A stretch of 64,000 nucleotides of DNA from Leclercia adecarboxylata (GTDB lineage Bacteria; Pseudomonadota; Gammaproteobacteria; Enterobacterales; Enterobacteriaceae). Where the stretch lies: positions 1,240,001 through 1,304,000 of the forward strand of contig NZ_CP035382.1 in the NCBI RefSeq assembly GCF_006874705.1, in the 5' to 3' direction. Shown one piece after another: positions 38,431 to 49,991 of the stretch. Position 1 is the first letter of the stretch. Each line of letters opens with the position of its first letter. The notes under the pieces were generated by a model. The model was not told the DNA's origin, did not search any database, and saw only the letters and a list, made by a program, of their open reading frames with translations. A program made the position numbers and the translations under genes.

Positions 38431-38446
38431 CTGAAACTCGCAAGAC

Positions 38447-38794
<348 letters not shown>

Positions 38795-38868
38795 TTAAAC
38801 AATTCACCAGACGTTAAGCGGCAATATTCTACCCGCCTCCCCTGCTTATCGCAAGGTAAGGCGTCAGC

Positions 38869-39813
38869 TTATGCCGGATATTCGACCACCAGACGGCGCG
38901 GTGCAACACGACCTTCGTCGTCGATTTCACCCATGCCGATATAGGTGTTGTCATCGCCTTCGGTAACGCGTACCAGCCCCTGATGAGGGACGTCAGTGGT
39001 GCGCACCGGATTACCATTTTTAAAGTAAACAGACGAGGTTAACGGCAAATTGACCACCGGATAGTCCGAAGCTGGACTGTCCATCGGCATCAGCAGTGGG
39101 TCCAGCAGATCGGCTGCATCGATACCCTGCACCTGTGCCTGCTCAACCAGCGCCTGCAGCTGCTCCAGCGTCACCATCCGTTCCGCCGGATACTTACTGA
39201 CCGCCAGACGACGCAGATAGATCACGTGTGCGCCACAGCCCAGCTTCTCGCCCAGATCGTCAATGATAGTACGGATATAAGTGCCTTTTGAGCAGTGAAC
39301 TTCCAGCTCCAGCTCATCACCTTCGTGGCGAATGAACAGCAGCTCGTACACCGTAATCGGGCGGGCTTCACGCGGCACCTCGATACCCTGGCGCGCATAC
39401 TCGTAGAGTTTTTTGCCCTGATATTTCAGTGCTGAATACATCGACGGCACCTGCTCGGTGTCGCCGCGGAAACTCTCCAGTGCAGCTTCAAGCTGTTCAG
39501 CGCTGAACGTTACCGGACGCTCTTCTACGACCTGACCATCCGCATCGGAGGTATCCGTGCGCTGGCCCAGCCTTGCAATCACGCGGTAGCGTTTGTCAGA
39601 ATCCAGCAGGTACTGGGAAAACTTCGTCGCTTCACCCAGGCAAACCGGCAGCATGCCGGTCGCCAGCGGATCCAGCGCACCGGTATGACCGGCACGGTTA
39701 GCATTGTAGAGACGTTTTACTTTTTGCAGCACGTCGTTACTGGAAGCACCCTGGTGCTTATCCAGCAGCAGCACGCCGTGCACGTCGCGACCGCGACGAC
39801 GAGGACGACTCAT
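38869..39813 (-). CDS. truB: tRNA pseudouridine-55 synthase TruB
   Basis: Makes pseudouridine 55 in the T-loop of elongator tRNAs and acts as a tRNA chaperone. 314 residues as in E. coli. The catalytic Asp48 is in [15 protein letters not shown]; the C-terminal PUA-like domain ends [12 protein letters not shown]. Its ATG overlaps the rbfA stop by one base (TGATG). Confidence 0.97.
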   Translation of the reverse strand: MSRPRRRGRDVHGVLLLDKHQGASSNDVLQKVKRLYNANRAGHTGALDPLATGMLPVCLGEATKFSQYLLDSDKRYRVIARLGQRTDTSDADGQVVEERPVTFSAEQLEAALESFRGDTEQVPSMYSALKYQGKKLYEYARQGIEVPREARPITVYELLFIRHEGDELELEVHCSKGTYIRTIIDDLGEKLGCGAHVIYLRRLAVSKYPAERMVTLEQLQALVEQAQVQGIDAADLLDPLLMPMDSPASDYPVVNLPLTSSVYFKNGNPVRTTDVPHQGLVRVTEGDDNTYIGMGEIDDEGRVAPRRLVVEYPA

Positions 39814-40214
39814 CAGTCCTCCTTTTTATCGTCCGGGTTCACACGACGCTCATCATCCTGCTTCACCACGCTGGTGACCAGGTTGGACATGCGCATCCCT
39901 TCAACCAGTGAGTTGTCGTAGAAGAAGGTCAGTTCCGGCACGATACGCAGGCGCATGGCTTTGCCCAGCAGAGAGCGGATAAAACCGGAGGCATCCTGCA
40001 GGGCTTTGATGCCCAGCTTAACCGCGGCTTCATCCTGATCGTTCAGGAAGGTCACGAACACTTTGGCATAGGCCAGATCGCGGGACACTTCAACACCGGA
40101 CACCGTCGTCATCATGCCCAGGCGTGGGTCTTTAATTTCGCGCTGCAGGATGATTGCGATCTCTTTTTGCATCTCCTGGGCAACGCGCTGTGGGCGACCA
40201 AATTCTTTCGCCAT
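39813..40214 (-). CDS. rbfA: Ribosome-binding factor A
   Basis: KH-fold 30S assembly factor needed for 16S 5'-end maturation, important in the cold. The ATG at 40214 gives 133 residues as in E. coli; an upstream ATG at 40232 lies next to a terminator-like hairpin and lacks homology. Conserved [19 protein letters not shown] and an acidic tail (NPDDKKED). Confidence 0.97.
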   Translation of the reverse strand: MAKEFGRPQRVAQEMQKEIAIILQREIKDPRLGMMTTVSGVEVSRDLAYAKVFVTFLNDQDEAAVKLGIKALQDASGFIRSLLGKAMRLRIVPELTFFYDNSLVEGMRMSNLVTSVVKQDDERRVNPDDKKED

Positions 40215-40234
40215 AATAAATTCTCCAGACAAAA

Positions 40235-40256
40235 AAGGGGCTCTTAGCCCCTTTTT
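40235..40256 (-). terminator. Intra-operon terminator-like hairpin between infB and rbfA
   Basis: GGGGCT-AAG-AGCCCC on the minus strand followed by TTTTTTG, 63 bases after the infB stop and 21 bases before the rbfA ATG. Because rbfA, truB and rpsO are normally co-transcribed with infB, it should act as a partial terminator; its A/T-rich flanks also make it symmetrical. Confidence 0.7.
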
Positions 40257-40266
40257 ATTAATTCTT

Positions 40267-40292
40267 GCCGGGTGGCGCGAGGCGATCCCGGC
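40267..40292. repeat. REP-like palindrome downstream of infB
   Basis: GCCGGG-TGGCGCGAGGCGAT-CCCGGC, a degenerate REP within the infB-rbfA gap, directly next to the terminator-like hairpin. Confidence 0.5.
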
Positions 40293-40318
40293 TTACATGT
40301 GGACTTATCCGCAGGGGA

Positions 40319-43009
40319 TTAGTCGATGCTGCGTTGGATCTCGATGATCTCGAACACTTCGATCATATCGCCAACGCGAACGTCGTTGTAGTTCTTCACG
40401 CCGATACCACATTCCATGCCGTTACGGACTTCGTTAACGTCATCTTTGAAGCGGCGCAGGGATTCCAGCTCGCCTTCATAGATAACCACGTTGTCACGCA
40501 GGACGCGGATTGGGTTGTGACGCTTGATGTTACCTTCGGTAACCATACAGCCCGCGATCGCACCGAATTTCGGTGATTTGAACACATCACGTACTTCAGC
40601 CAGACCGATGATCTGCTGTTTCAGTTCCGGAGACAGCATGCCGCTCATCGCCGCTTTCACTTCGTCGATCAGGTGATAGATGACGGAGTAGTAACGCAGA
40701 TCCAGGCTTTCCGATTCGATCACGCGACGCGCCGAAGCATCGGCACGGACGTTGAAGCCAACCAGAATTGCGTTGGACGCTGCAGCCAGGGTTGCGTCGG
40801 TTTCGGTGATACCACCTACGCCAGAACCGATGATCTTCACTTTCACTTCGTCGGTAGACAGTTTCAGTAAAGAGTCGGAGATCGCTTCCACAGAACCCTG
40901 CACGTCCGCCTTCAGAACGACGTTCACTTCGTGAACTTCGCCTTCGGTCATGTTGGCAAACATGTTCTCGAGTTTAGATTTCTGCTGGCGAGCCAGTTTG
41001 ACTTCACGGAATTTGCCCTGACGGTACAGCGCAACTTCACGCGCTTTCTTCTCGTCACGGACAACGGTCACTTCATCACCGGCAGCCGGAACACCGGACA
41101 GGCCCAGGATTTCCACAGGAATGGACGGACCTGCTTCCAGAACTTCACGACCCAGTTCGTCGCGCATTGCACGAACACGGCCATATTCGAAGCCACACAG
41201 CACGATGTCGCCTTTGTTCAGGGTACCTTCACGTACCAGAACGGTAGCAACCGGGCCACGACCTTTGTCCAGGAAGGACTCGATCACCGCGCCGCTTGCC
41301 ATACCATTGCGAACCGCTTTCAGCTCCAGAACTTCAGCCTGCAGCAGGATAGCGTTCAGCAGGTCATCAATACCGGTACCCACTTTTGCAGAAACCGGGA
41401 TGAACTGAGACTCGCCGCCCCACTCTTCCGGCATAACGCCGTACTGGGACAGTTCGTTTTTAACGCGATCCATGTCCGCTTCTGGCTTATCGATTTTGTT
41501 CACTGCAACAACCAGAGGCACCTGCGCCGCTTTTGCGTGCTGGATAGCTTCGATTGTCTGCGGCATCACGCCATCGTCTGCTGCTACCACCAGAACAACG
41601 ATATCCGTTGCCTGCGCACCACGAGCACGCATAGAGGTAAACGCGGCGTGGCCCGGGGTATCCAGGAAGGTGATCATCCCGTTGTCGGTTTCTACGTGGT
41701 AGGCACCGATGTGCTGGGTAATGCCGCCTGCTTCGCCGGAGGCCACTTTCGTGGAACGAATGTAGTCCAGCAGAGAGGTTTTACCGTGGTCAACGTGACC
41801 CATGATGGTCACAACCGGTGCACGCGGCTCAGCGGCTGCGCCAGTGTCACGGTCGCTCATTACCGCTTCTTCCAGCTCGTTTTCACGACGCAGGATAACT
41901 TTGTGGCCCATCTCTTCGGCAACCAGCTGTGCGGTTTCCTGGTCGATAACTTGGTTGATGGTCGCCATAGCGCCCAGCTTCATCATCGCTTTGATGACCT
42001 GAGAGCCTTTAACGGCCATCTTGTTAGCCAGATCGCCAACGGTGATGGTTTCGCCAATGATTACGTCACGGTTAACGGCCTGAGCTGGCTTCTGGAAGCC
42101 TTGCTGCAGCGCGGAACCTTTACGCTTGCCGCCTTTACCGCCGCGACCCGCTGCACGCGCTTCTTCACGATCGGCTTTGGATTCAGCGTGCTTGTTGCCT
42201 TTCTTCTGAGGACGGGCAGTTTTCGATGCGGTGCGGGTACGGCCACGGCCACCTTCAACCTCACGGTCGTTTTCGTCTTCTGCCTGGCGCGCGTGCTGAG
42301 AAGTGGTTACGTGGTAATCACTGGTGTCTTCTGTCTGCTCAACAGGATTAACACCATTCTTCTCGTTTTCTTCTGCCATACGGCGCGCTTCTTCAGCAAC
42401 ACGACGTGCGTCTTCTTCCAGCTTACGGCGAGCTTCTTCTTCCGCTTTACGCTTCAGTTCAGCTGCTTCATTTTCACGACGGGCTTTTTCCGTCTGGGCT
42501 GTTTTGGTCATTTCGTCAGTCTGTTGATTGCTCACTTTGTCTTTTTCCGCCGCGTCACGCTTCGCTTTATCACTGGCATCGCGCTTCGCTTTTTCTGCGG
42601 CCTCACGTTCAGCTTTTAATTCTGCCTCACGCTTGGCAGTTGCTTCTGCCTCACGCTGAGCTTGTTCTTCCGCTTCACGCTGTGCCTGCTCTTCCGCGGC
42701 AAGGCGTTCTGCCTCTTGCGGATCACGTTTTACAAAGGTGCGCGTCTTGCGGACTTCGATTTGTACCGATTTGCTTTTTCCACCGGTACCTGGAACATTT
42801 AACGTACTGCGCGTTTTACGCTGTAACGTCAGTTTATCAGGCGCTGAACCGTGTTCACGGTTCAGGTGCGATAATAAGGTTTGTTTCTCTTGCGCGGTCA
42901 CTGAGTCATCAGCGGACTTCGGGATCCCTGCATCAGCAAATTGCTGTACCAGGCGGTCCACGGAAGTCTGAATCTCAGCAGCCAGCGTTTTTACAGTTAC
43001 ATCAGTCAT
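40319..43009 (-). CDS. infB: Translation initiation factor IF-2
   Basis: GTPase that places initiator fMet-tRNA on the 30S subunit and promotes subunit joining. 896 residues (E. coli 890). N-terminal domain, then a charged coiled region (about residues 95-215) built of REAEEQAQ and KRDA-type repeats; G domain from about 395 with [17 protein letters not shown] and NKID; C-terminal domains binding fMet-tRNA. An in-frame GTG at 42535 (Val159, VSNQQT) and the ATG eight codons later correspond to the internal starts of the short E. coli forms IF2-2 and IF2-3. Part of metY-rimP-nusA-infB. Confidence 0.97.
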   Translation of the reverse strand: MTDVTVKTLAAEIQTSVDRLVQQFADAGIPKSADDSVTAQEKQTLLSHLNREHGSAPDKLTLQRKTRSTLNVPGTGGKSKSVQIEVRKTRTFVKRDPQEAERLAAEEQAQREAEEQAQREAEATAKREAELKAEREAAEKAKRDASDKAKRDAAEKDKVSNQQTDEMTKTAQTEKARRENEAAELKRKAEEEARRKLEEDARRVAEEARRMAEENEKNGVNPVEQTEDTSDYHVTTSQHARQAEDENDREVEGGRGRTRTASKTARPQKKGNKHAESKADREEARAAGRGGKGGKRKGSALQQGFQKPAQAVNRDVIIGETITVGDLANKMAVKGSQVIKAMMKLGAMATINQVIDQETAQLVAEEMGHKVILRRENELEEAVMSDRDTGAAAEPRAPVVTIMGHVDHGKTSLLDYIRSTKVASGEAGGITQHIGAYHVETDNGMITFLDTPGHAAFTSMRARGAQATDIVVLVVAADDGVMPQTIEAIQHAKAAQVPLVVAVNKIDKPEADMDRVKNELSQYGVMPEEWGGESQFIPVSAKVGTGIDDLLNAILLQAEVLELKAVRNGMASGAVIESFLDKGRGPVATVLVREGTLNKGDIVLCGFEYGRVRAMRDELGREVLEAGPSIPVEILGLSGVPAAGDEVTVVRDEKKAREVALYRQGKFREVKLARQQKSKLENMFANMTEGEVHEVNVVLKADVQGSVEAISDSLLKLSTDEVKVKIIGSGVGGITETDATLAAASNAILVGFNVRADASARRVIESESLDLRYYSVIYHLIDEVKAAMSGMLSPELKQQIIGLAEVRDVFKSPKFGAIAGCMVTEGNIKRHNPIRVLRDNVVIYEGELESLRRFKDDVNEVRNGMECGIGVKNYNDVRVGDMIEVFEIIEIQRSID

Positions 43010-43033
43010 GCTGTTCCTTCCTGCTACAGTTTA

Positions 43034-44521
43034 TTACGCTTCGTCGCCGAACCAGCAAATATTACGTGCGGCCATGATGAGCTCGCCGGCTTTCTCGTCG
43101 GTTAAACCTTCGATATCAGCCAGGTCATCAACGCCTTGTTCAGCGAGATCTTCCAGCGTACAAACACCACGGGCAGCCAGCTTGAACGCAATCGCACGAT
43201 CAAGACCTTCCAGATTCAGCAGGTCATCAGCCGGCTTGTTATCACCAAGGCTTTCTTCCTGAGCCAGTGCCAGGGTGGTCAGTGCGTTTTTAGCGCGGTC
43301 ACGCAGGGCTTCAACGGTTGCTTCATCCAGACCGTCAATTTCCAGCAGTTCTTTCATTGGCACATAGGCCAACTCTTCCAGCGTTGAGAAACCTTCTTCA
43401 ACCAGAACGGTGGCGAAGTCTTCGTCAATGTCCAGGTACTTAGTGAAGGTATCAATGGCTGCATGGGCTTCTGCCTGATGCTTAGCCTGCAGGTCGTCAA
43501 CGGTCATTACGTTGAGTTCCCAACCGCTCAGCTGTGAAGCCAGACGGACGTTCTGACCGTTACGGCCGATAGCCTGCGCCAGGTTACCTGCTTCAACGGC
43601 GATATCCATGGTGTGCTTGTCTTCGTCTACTACGATAGACGCTACATCAGCCGGTGCCATCGCGTTAATCACGAACTGCGCCGGGTTGTCGTCCCACAGA
43701 ACGATATCAATACGCTCGCCGCCGAGTTCAGTCGAAACAGCCTGAACGCGCGCGCCACGCATACCGACGCAAGCACCTACCGGATCGATACGCTTATCGT
43801 TGGTTTTCACCGCGATTTTCGCACGGGAACCCGGATCGCGGGCAGCGGCTTTAATCTCAATCACTTCTTCGCCAATTTCTGGCACTTCAATGCGGAACAG
43901 TTCGATCAGCATTTCAGGTTTAGAACGGGTTACGAACAGCTGTGCGCCACGTGCTTCTGGACGCACGGAGTACAGTACGCCACGAATGCGGTCACCCGGG
44001 CGGAAGTTTTCGCGCGGCAGCATATCTTCACGCAGAATAACTGCTTCGGCGTTGCTACCCAGATCCAGGGAGATGTTGTCGCGGTTAACTTTTTTCACCA
44101 CGCCGGTAATGATCTCGCCTTCGTGCTCGCGGAACTGGTCAACGACCATGGCGCGCTCAGCTTCACGTACTTTCTGAACGATAACCTGTTTAGCAGTCTG
44201 GGTGGTGATACGGTCGAAGGTTACGGATTCGATCTGATCTTCAACGTAATCGTCGAGGTTCAGGCTTTCGTCTTCGAAACGTGCCGCTTCCAGGGTGATC
44301 TCTTTCGTAGGCTGGGTGACTTCTTCAACAATAACCCAACGACGGAATGTATCGAAGTCGCCGCTTTTGCGATCGATTTCAACGCGGACATCGATCTCTT
44401 GTTCGTATTTTTTCTTGGTTGCCGTAGCCAGTGCACTTTCCAGCGCTTCGAAAATCTTCTCGCGCGGCAGTGATTTTTCGTTGGAAACGGCTTCAACAAC
44501 AGCCAAAATTTCTTTGTTCAT
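43034..44521 (-). CDS. nusA: Transcription termination/antitermination factor NusA
   Basis: RNA polymerase-binding factor that controls pausing, termination and lambda/rrn antitermination. 495 residues as in E. coli. N-terminal polymerase-binding domain (1-125), S1 (about 135-200), KH1 and KH2 (about 230-345, with [14 protein letters not shown] and [15 protein letters not shown]) and two acidic C-terminal repeats (about 365-495). It lies 24 bases upstream of infB. Confidence 0.98.
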   Translation of the reverse strand: MNKEILAVVEAVSNEKSLPREKIFEALESALATATKKKYEQEIDVRVEIDRKSGDFDTFRRWVIVEEVTQPTKEITLEAARFEDESLNLDDYVEDQIESVTFDRITTQTAKQVIVQKVREAERAMVVDQFREHEGEIITGVVKKVNRDNISLDLGSNAEAVILREDMLPRENFRPGDRIRGVLYSVRPEARGAQLFVTRSKPEMLIELFRIEVPEIGEEVIEIKAAARDPGSRAKIAVKTNDKRIDPVGACVGMRGARVQAVSTELGGERIDIVLWDDNPAQFVINAMAPADVASIVVDEDKHTMDIAVEAGNLAQAIGRNGQNVRLASQLSGWELNVMTVDDLQAKHQAEAHAAIDTFTKYLDIDEDFATVLVEEGFSTLEELAYVPMKELLEIDGLDEATVEALRDRAKNALTTLALAQEESLGDNKPADDLLNLEGLDRAIAFKLAARGVCTLEDLAEQGVDDLADIEGLTDEKAGELIMAARNICWFGDEA

Positions 44522-44548
44522 CGCGGGCTTTTCACCTCATCCAGACTG

Positions 44549-45001
44549 TTAAAAGTGGGGAACCAGGTTCGCCTTCTGGATATTACTCAGCGCGAACACT
44601 TCATCTTTGCCTTCGACTGTTACTGTGATCATCTCACCATCAACGGCCTTAATAACGCCCTGCCATTTACGGCGGTTTTGTACAGCCATACGCAGAACGA
44701 GAGCCGCCTCTTCACCAATGTAGTGAGTGTAGTGTTCAGCAGTGAACAGCGGGCGATGCAGACCAGGCGAGGAAACTTCCAGGTTATAGGCGACGGTAAT
44801 AGGATCTTCAACATCAAGAACCGCACTCACCTGGTGGCTAACATCAGCACAATCATCAACATTGATGCCATCTTCACTATCAATATAGATGCGCAGCGTG
44901 GATGTACGGCTGCGAATGAATTCGATGCCGACCAGTTCGTAGCCCAGTGCTTCGACTGGTGCTTTAATCATCTCTGTTAATTTTTGGTCTAATGTGGACA
45001 A
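44549..45001 (-). CDS. rimP: Ribosome maturation factor RimP
   Basis: 30S subunit assembly factor. A TTG start at 45001 gives 150 residues, the E. coli length and start type, with GGGGGTGG just upstream; the open frame extends ten more codons without homology. An alpha/beta N-terminal domain is followed by an SH3-like C-terminal barrel ([20 protein letters not shown]). First protein gene after metY. Confidence 0.94.
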   Translation of the reverse strand: MSTLDQKLTEMIKAPVEALGYELVGIEFIRSRTSTLRIYIDSEDGINVDDCADVSHQVSAVLDVEDPITVAYNLEVSSPGLHRPLFTAEHYTHYIGEEAALVLRMAVQNRRKWQGVIKAVDGEMITVTVEGKDEVFALSNIQKANLVPHF

Positions 45002-45018
45002 GCCCACCCCCAAGACGT

Positions 45019-45045
45019 AAAAAAAGGGCATAAAGCCCAGTTATT
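45019..45045 (-). terminator. Second leader terminator between metY and rimP
   Basis: Minus strand GGGC-TTTAT-GCCC followed by seven T residues, only about 25 bases before the rimP start. With the hairpin at 45067 it forms a tandem terminator pair; in E. coli such metY-leader terminators are read through with the help of CspA-family proteins. Confidence 0.75.
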
Positions 45046-45059
45046 CTGTAGTCAGATAA

Positions 45060-45085
45060 CAAAAAACCCCGATAAATCGGGGCTT
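45060..45085 (-). terminator. First leader terminator after metY
   Basis: Minus strand CCCCGAT-TT-ATCGGGG followed by TTTTTTG, about 125 bases downstream of the metY tRNA. It ends most metY transcripts and attenuates the rimP-nusA-infB operon. Confidence 0.8.
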
Positions 45086-45208
45086 TAGATAACTGAACCC
45101 TATAGCCACAACAGTGGCCTGGAGCACTTTCAAAAAGAATTTTTTCAAATCCAGCTACGAAGGCGCTAAGTCTTCACAGTATATTTGAAAAAGGACTTTA
45201 TAGGAAAG

Positions 45209-45285
<77 letters not shown>

Positions 45286-45300
45286 CCTGAAACGTGGCAA

Positions 45301-45329
45301 ATTCTACTCGCTGTGGGTAAAAAATGCAA
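45301..45329 (-). promoter_or_regulatory. metY promoter
   Basis: Minus strand TTGCAT (45324-45329), 17-base spacer, TAGAAT (45301-45306), followed by a GC-containing discriminator before the tRNA at 45285. Confidence 0.75.
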
Positions 45330-45484
45330 ATAATGCTGGGATTTGGTACCGAGGACGGGACGTAAAATCGGCGTACAGTATATTGATAGTGGACGCCGCC
45401 TGTCAACCCTGTGAACCACAGCGATTCAGGCGGGAAATTTTTACAAAAAATACACGAATCACTTTCGGTACTTGCCAAAAGATG

Positions 45485-45523
45485 ATTAAATGAAAACTCA
45501 CTTATTCTGCATAAAAATGCATT
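45485..45523 (+). promoter_or_regulatory. Tandem ARG boxes (ArgR operator) upstream of argG
   Basis: Two 18-base boxes, 45485-45502 and 45506-45523, are separated by exactly 3 bases, the usual ArgR spacing. Each matches eight of the ten fixed positions of the consensus TGAAT-N4-ATTCA (TAAATGAAAACTCA and TGCATAAAAATGCA). The second ends 48 bases before the argG ATG. Repression by ArgR-arginine is inferred. Confidence 0.8.
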
Positions 45524-45526
45524 TAG

Positions 45527-46918
<1,392 letters not shown>

Positions 46919-46937
46919 TCGCGAACAAAAAATGCAA

Positions 46938-46961
46938 AAGGCGCCTGAGGGCGCCTTTTTT
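46938..46961 (+). terminator. Terminator of argG
   Basis: AAGGCGCC-TGAG-GGCGCCTT followed by TTTT, 20 bases after the argG stop. Confidence 0.9.
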
Positions 46962-46979
46962 GTTGTTGTGTTTTCCCGG

Positions 46980-47005
46980 GCCCGGCAAGCATCGCACCGC
47001 CGGGC
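46980..47005. repeat. REP-like palindrome between argG and leuU
   Basis: GCCCGGC and GCCGGGC arms (46980-46986 and 46999-47005) around a short centre, lying between the two convergent terminators. Confidence 0.5.
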
Positions 47006-47030
47006 AATATCACAAACTACAGACGAAAAA

Positions 47031-47052
47031 AAAGACGTCTTGCGACGTCTTT
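47031..47052 (-). terminator. Terminator of secG-leuU
   Basis: Minus strand AGACGTC-GCAA-GACGTCT followed by TTTTTTTCG, about 13 bases past the tRNA 3' end. Confidence 0.9.
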
Positions 47053-47064
47053 TCTTCGGAATAT

Positions 47065-47151
47065 TGGTACTGAGGATGGGACTCGAACCCACAAGCCCGT
47101 TAGGGCACTACCACCTCAAGGTAGCGTGTCTACCAATTCCACCACCTCAGC
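47065..47151 (-). tRNA. leuU: tRNA-Leu (GAG)
   Basis: 87-base class II tRNA beginning GCTGAGGTGGTGGAATTGG, with anticodon loop TTGAGGT (anticodon GAG), a long variable arm, T-arm GGTTCGAGTCC and encoded CCA. It differs from the E. coli copy by compensatory acceptor-stem changes (GCTGAGG/CCTCAG). It follows secG on one transcript, as in E. coli. Confidence 0.97.
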
Positions 47152-47164
47152 ACTGTTACTTCTA

Positions 47165-47497
47165 TTACTGTGGGATATCGCTGGTCGGCTTAGCCGGTGC
47201 AGCTGGCTGAGTCTGCTCGGATTTCGCCGGTGCACTCAGATTTTCCCACTCGCTTCCTTTACTGGTCTTGTTGCTGTTGATATTGCCAAGCGCCAGACTG
47301 ATGATGAAAAACAGCGTTGCCAGAATCGCCGTTGCGCGGGTCATGAAGTTACCAGAACCACTTGAACCGAACAGCGTACCAGAAGCGCCTGCTCCAAAAG
47401 AGGCCCCCATATCAGCGCCTTTACCTTGCTGCAGCATAATCAACGCTACCAGAGCGATGGCTACAATAAGGAAAACTACCAAAAGAGCTTCGTACAT
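47165..47497 (-). CDS. secG: Preprotein translocase subunit SecG
   Basis: Auxiliary subunit of the SecYEG channel. The ATG at 47497 gives 110 residues as in E. coli. Two membrane segments at about residues 2-22 and 53-72, and a soluble Ala/Pro/Thr-rich tail ending TSDIPQ. Upstream in-frame codons to 47569 have no homology. leuU follows 13 bases after its stop. Confidence 0.96.
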   Translation of the reverse strand: MYEALLVVFLIVAIALVALIMLQQGKGADMGASFGAGASGTLFGSSGSGNFMTRATAILATLFFIISLALGNINSNKTSKGSEWENLSAPAKSEQTQPAAPAKPTSDIPQ

Positions 47498-47677
47498 AAT
47501 CAACCTGTTCCTTGCGGATTTGCCGCATACCAATGCTTCAACCAATAAGCAGGAGTTTTGCTTTCCCACTGAAGCGGGTGTGAATACTAACCAAAGCGAA
47601 TGACCTTCGCAAGGGCAATTTCAGCTCATTGTATCAAGTGCGGAAAAAAACAGCAAAACCGCAGCCACTGAGCAAAA

Positions 47678-47702
47678 CAAAGGCGGCAAGCGCCGCCTTT
47701 TT
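47678..47702 (-). terminator. Terminator of folP-glmM
   Basis: Minus strand AGGCGGC-GCTT-GCCGCCT followed by TTGTTTTG, 20 bases after the glmM stop. Confidence 0.75.
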
Positions 47703-47718
47703 AGACACTTAACGAGAA

Positions 47719-49056
47719 TTATGCTGCTTTTACGGCATCGGCGATGCGATGCGCAAATTCAGTCACCTGCGCTTCGTCTTCCCCTTCCACCATCACGCGG
47801 ATCAGCGGCTCGGTGCCAGACTTACGCAGCAGGACGCGGCCACGTGAGCCCAGGGCCGCTTCGACCTCAGCCATCACCGATTTAACATTGTCGTTTTCCA
47901 GCGGATCGCCTTTACCGGCCGTGAAGCGGACATTAACCAGGATCTGCGGGAACATTTTCATCCCGCTGCACAGATCGTGCAGGGACATATGGTTACGTAC
48001 CATGGCCGCGACCACCTGCAGACTTGCCACTATGCCGTCACCGGTGGTGGTTTTGTCGAGCAGGATCACGTGACCGGAGTTTTCCGCACCGATGCGCCAG
48101 CCTTTCTCCTGCAGTTTTTCCAGCACGTAGCGATCGCCCACTTTCGCGCGCACAAACGGAATACCGAGTTGTTTAAGCGCCAGCTCCAGGCCCATGTTGC
48201 TCATCAACGTCCCGACGGCACCGCCGCGCAGCTGCCCCTGGCGCAGGCCTTCACGGGCAATGATATAGAGGATCTGATCCCCGTCGACCTTATTACCTTC
48301 GTGGTCAACCATGATCACACGGTCGCCGTCGCCGTCATAGGCGATGCCCAGATCGGCCTTCTCTGCCAGGACGCGCGCCTGCAGTGCGCGAACATCCGTA
48401 GCCCCCACTTCAGCGTTAATGTTCAGCCCGTTAGGTTCACAACCAATGGCCACAACCTGCGCACCCAGTTCGCGGAACACGTTTGGCGCGATGTGGTAGG
48501 TTGCACCGTTCGCGCAGTCGACCACGATTTTCAGATGGCTGAGGCTCAGCTCGTTCGGGAAAGTGCCTTTACAGAATTCAATGTAGCGGCCCGCAGCATC
48601 GACGATACGGCTGGCTTTACCCAGTTCAGCGGAGTCAACGCAGGTCAGCTCTTTTTCCATTTCCGCTTCGATGGCCTCTTCGACATCGTCCGGCAGTTTG
48701 GTGCCGTCGATTGAGAAGAATTTGATGCCGTTATCGTAGAACGGGTTATGAGATGCAGAGATTACAATTCCCGCTTCTGCGCGGAAGGCACGGGTGAGAT
48801 AGGCTACGGCTGGCGTCGGCATTGGACCGGTAAAGGAGGCTGAGAGCCCCGCCGCGGAAAGACCCGCTTCCAGCGCCGATTCGAGCATATAGCCAGAGAT
48901 ACGCGTATCTTTGCCGATAATGATTTTGCGCGAGCCGTGGCTTGCCAGCACTTTGCCAGCCGCCCAGCCTAACTTCAGCACAAACTCAGGTGTGATTGGC
49001 GCATCGCCCACGCGTCCACGAATGCCGTCGGTACCAAAAAATTTACGATTACTCAT
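47719..49056 (-). CDS. glmM: Phosphoglucosamine mutase
   Basis: Interconverts glucosamine-6-phosphate and glucosamine-1-phosphate for UDP-GlcNAc, peptidoglycan and LPS synthesis. 445 residues as in E. coli. The phosphorylated serine is Ser102 in VISASHNPF; the metal loop is DGDGDR near residues 241-246. Its start overlaps the folP end by eight bases. Confidence 0.97.
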   Translation of the reverse strand: MSNRKFFGTDGIRGRVGDAPITPEFVLKLGWAAGKVLASHGSRKIIIGKDTRISGYMLESALEAGLSAAGLSASFTGPMPTPAVAYLTRAFRAEAGIVISASHNPFYDNGIKFFSIDGTKLPDDVEEAIEAEMEKELTCVDSAELGKASRIVDAAGRYIEFCKGTFPNELSLSHLKIVVDCANGATYHIAPNVFRELGAQVVAIGCEPNGLNINAEVGATDVRALQARVLAEKADLGIAYDGDGDRVIMVDHEGNKVDGDQILYIIAREGLRQGQLRGGAVGTLMSNMGLELALKQLGIPFVRAKVGDRYVLEKLQEKGWRIGAENSGHVILLDKTTTGDGIVASLQVVAAMVRNHMSLHDLCSGMKMFPQILVNVRFTAGKGDPLENDNVKSVMAEVEAALGSRGRVLLRKSGTEPLIRVMVEGEDEAQVTEFAHRIADAVKAA

Positions 49057-49897
49057 AGCGGTTGTTTTCCTTAGCTGCCAGTGTGGCTTCCACCACTCGC
49101 ATGGCTTCTGCTGTCTCTTTTACGTCATGGACGCGAATTATATGCGCTCCCTGCATCGCTGCAATGACCGCGCAGGCCAGACTCCCGTTCAGGCGGTCTG
49201 AAGGCCCAACGTTAAGCAACTGACCTACCATTGATTTTCGTGACATCCCGACCAGTAGCGGCAGGCCAAAATGGTGAAACTCAGATAAGCGCGCAAGAAG
49301 CTCGAAGTTATGAGAGAGATTTTTACCGAAACCGAATCCCGGGTCGAGCAGCAATTTCTCTTTTGAGATGCCGGCACGCTCACAACGCGCAATATGTTCA
49401 ACAAAATAGCGGTTCACATCAGCAAACACGTCGTCATATTTCGGCGCATCCTGCATGGTTTTCGGCTGGCCCTGCATATGCATCAGACAAACCGGCAACC
49501 CAGTCTCTGCGGCGGCCTCAAGTGCCCCCGGCTCGGTAAGGGAGCGGATATCATTAATAATGTGAGCGCCCACTCTCGCTGATTCGCGAATGACCTCAGG
49601 TTTAGAGGTATCCACCGAGATCCAGACCTCAAAACGCTGCGCAAGGGCTTCGACCACCGGGATCACCCTGGACAACTCTTCGTCCACGCTGACATCAGCC
49701 GCGCCCGGTCGCGTCGACTCCCCGCCAACATCGATGATGGTCGCCCCGGCGTTGATCATCAGATTCGCATGTCTGACCGCCTCAATCAGCGTGTTATGCG
49801 TACCGCCATCGGAGAAAGAGTCTGGCGTGACGTTCAGGATCCCCATCACATGCGGATGAGTCAGATCGAGATAAGAATCCTGGGCGAAGAGTTTCAT
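49049..49897 (-). CDS. folP: Dihydropteroate synthase
   Basis: Joins p-aminobenzoate to the pterin pyrophosphate in folate synthesis; target of sulfonamides. 282 residues as in E. coli, a TIM barrel with [14 protein letters not shown] (about residues 19-32), GGESTRPGA and DPGFGFGKN. No sign of the known sulfonamide-resistance insertions. Between ftsH and glmM, translationally coupled to glmM. Confidence 0.96.
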   Translation of the reverse strand: MKLFAQDSYLDLTHPHVMGILNVTPDSFSDGGTHNTLIEAVRHANLMINAGATIIDVGGESTRPGAADVSVDEELSRVIPVVEALAQRFEVWISVDTSKPEVIRESARVGAHIINDIRSLTEPGALEAAAETGLPVCLMHMQGQPKTMQDAPKYDDVFADVNRYFVEHIARCERAGISKEKLLLDPGFGFGKNLSHNFELLARLSEFHHFGLPLLVGMSRKSMVGQLLNVGPSDRLNGSLACAVIAAMQGAHIIRVHDVKETAEAMRVVEATLAAKENNRYE

Positions 49898-49933
49898 GGC
49901 AAATCCCTGAGTTTTTGGTTAAGCAGACAAGAA

Positions 49934-49959
49934 AAACCCCGGGGCAAGCCCCAGGGTTT
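49934..49959 (-). terminator. Terminator between ftsH and folP
   Basis: Minus strand AAACCC-T-GGGGC-TT-GCCCC-G-GGGTTT followed by TTCTTG, in the 94-base gap after ftsH. Confidence 0.8.
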
Positions 49960-49991
49960 CAGGTAAAGAGAACATCATCTACAGCGGTGAC

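Noticed and set aside
40931..42619. 562-codon open frame antisense to infB
   Set aside because: Phe/Thr/His-rich shadow of infB codons without any recognisable motif.
42590..42730. Short near-identical repeats resembling a repeat array
   Set aside because: They are codons for charged repeats within infB, without spacers, so not a CRISPR or regulatory array.
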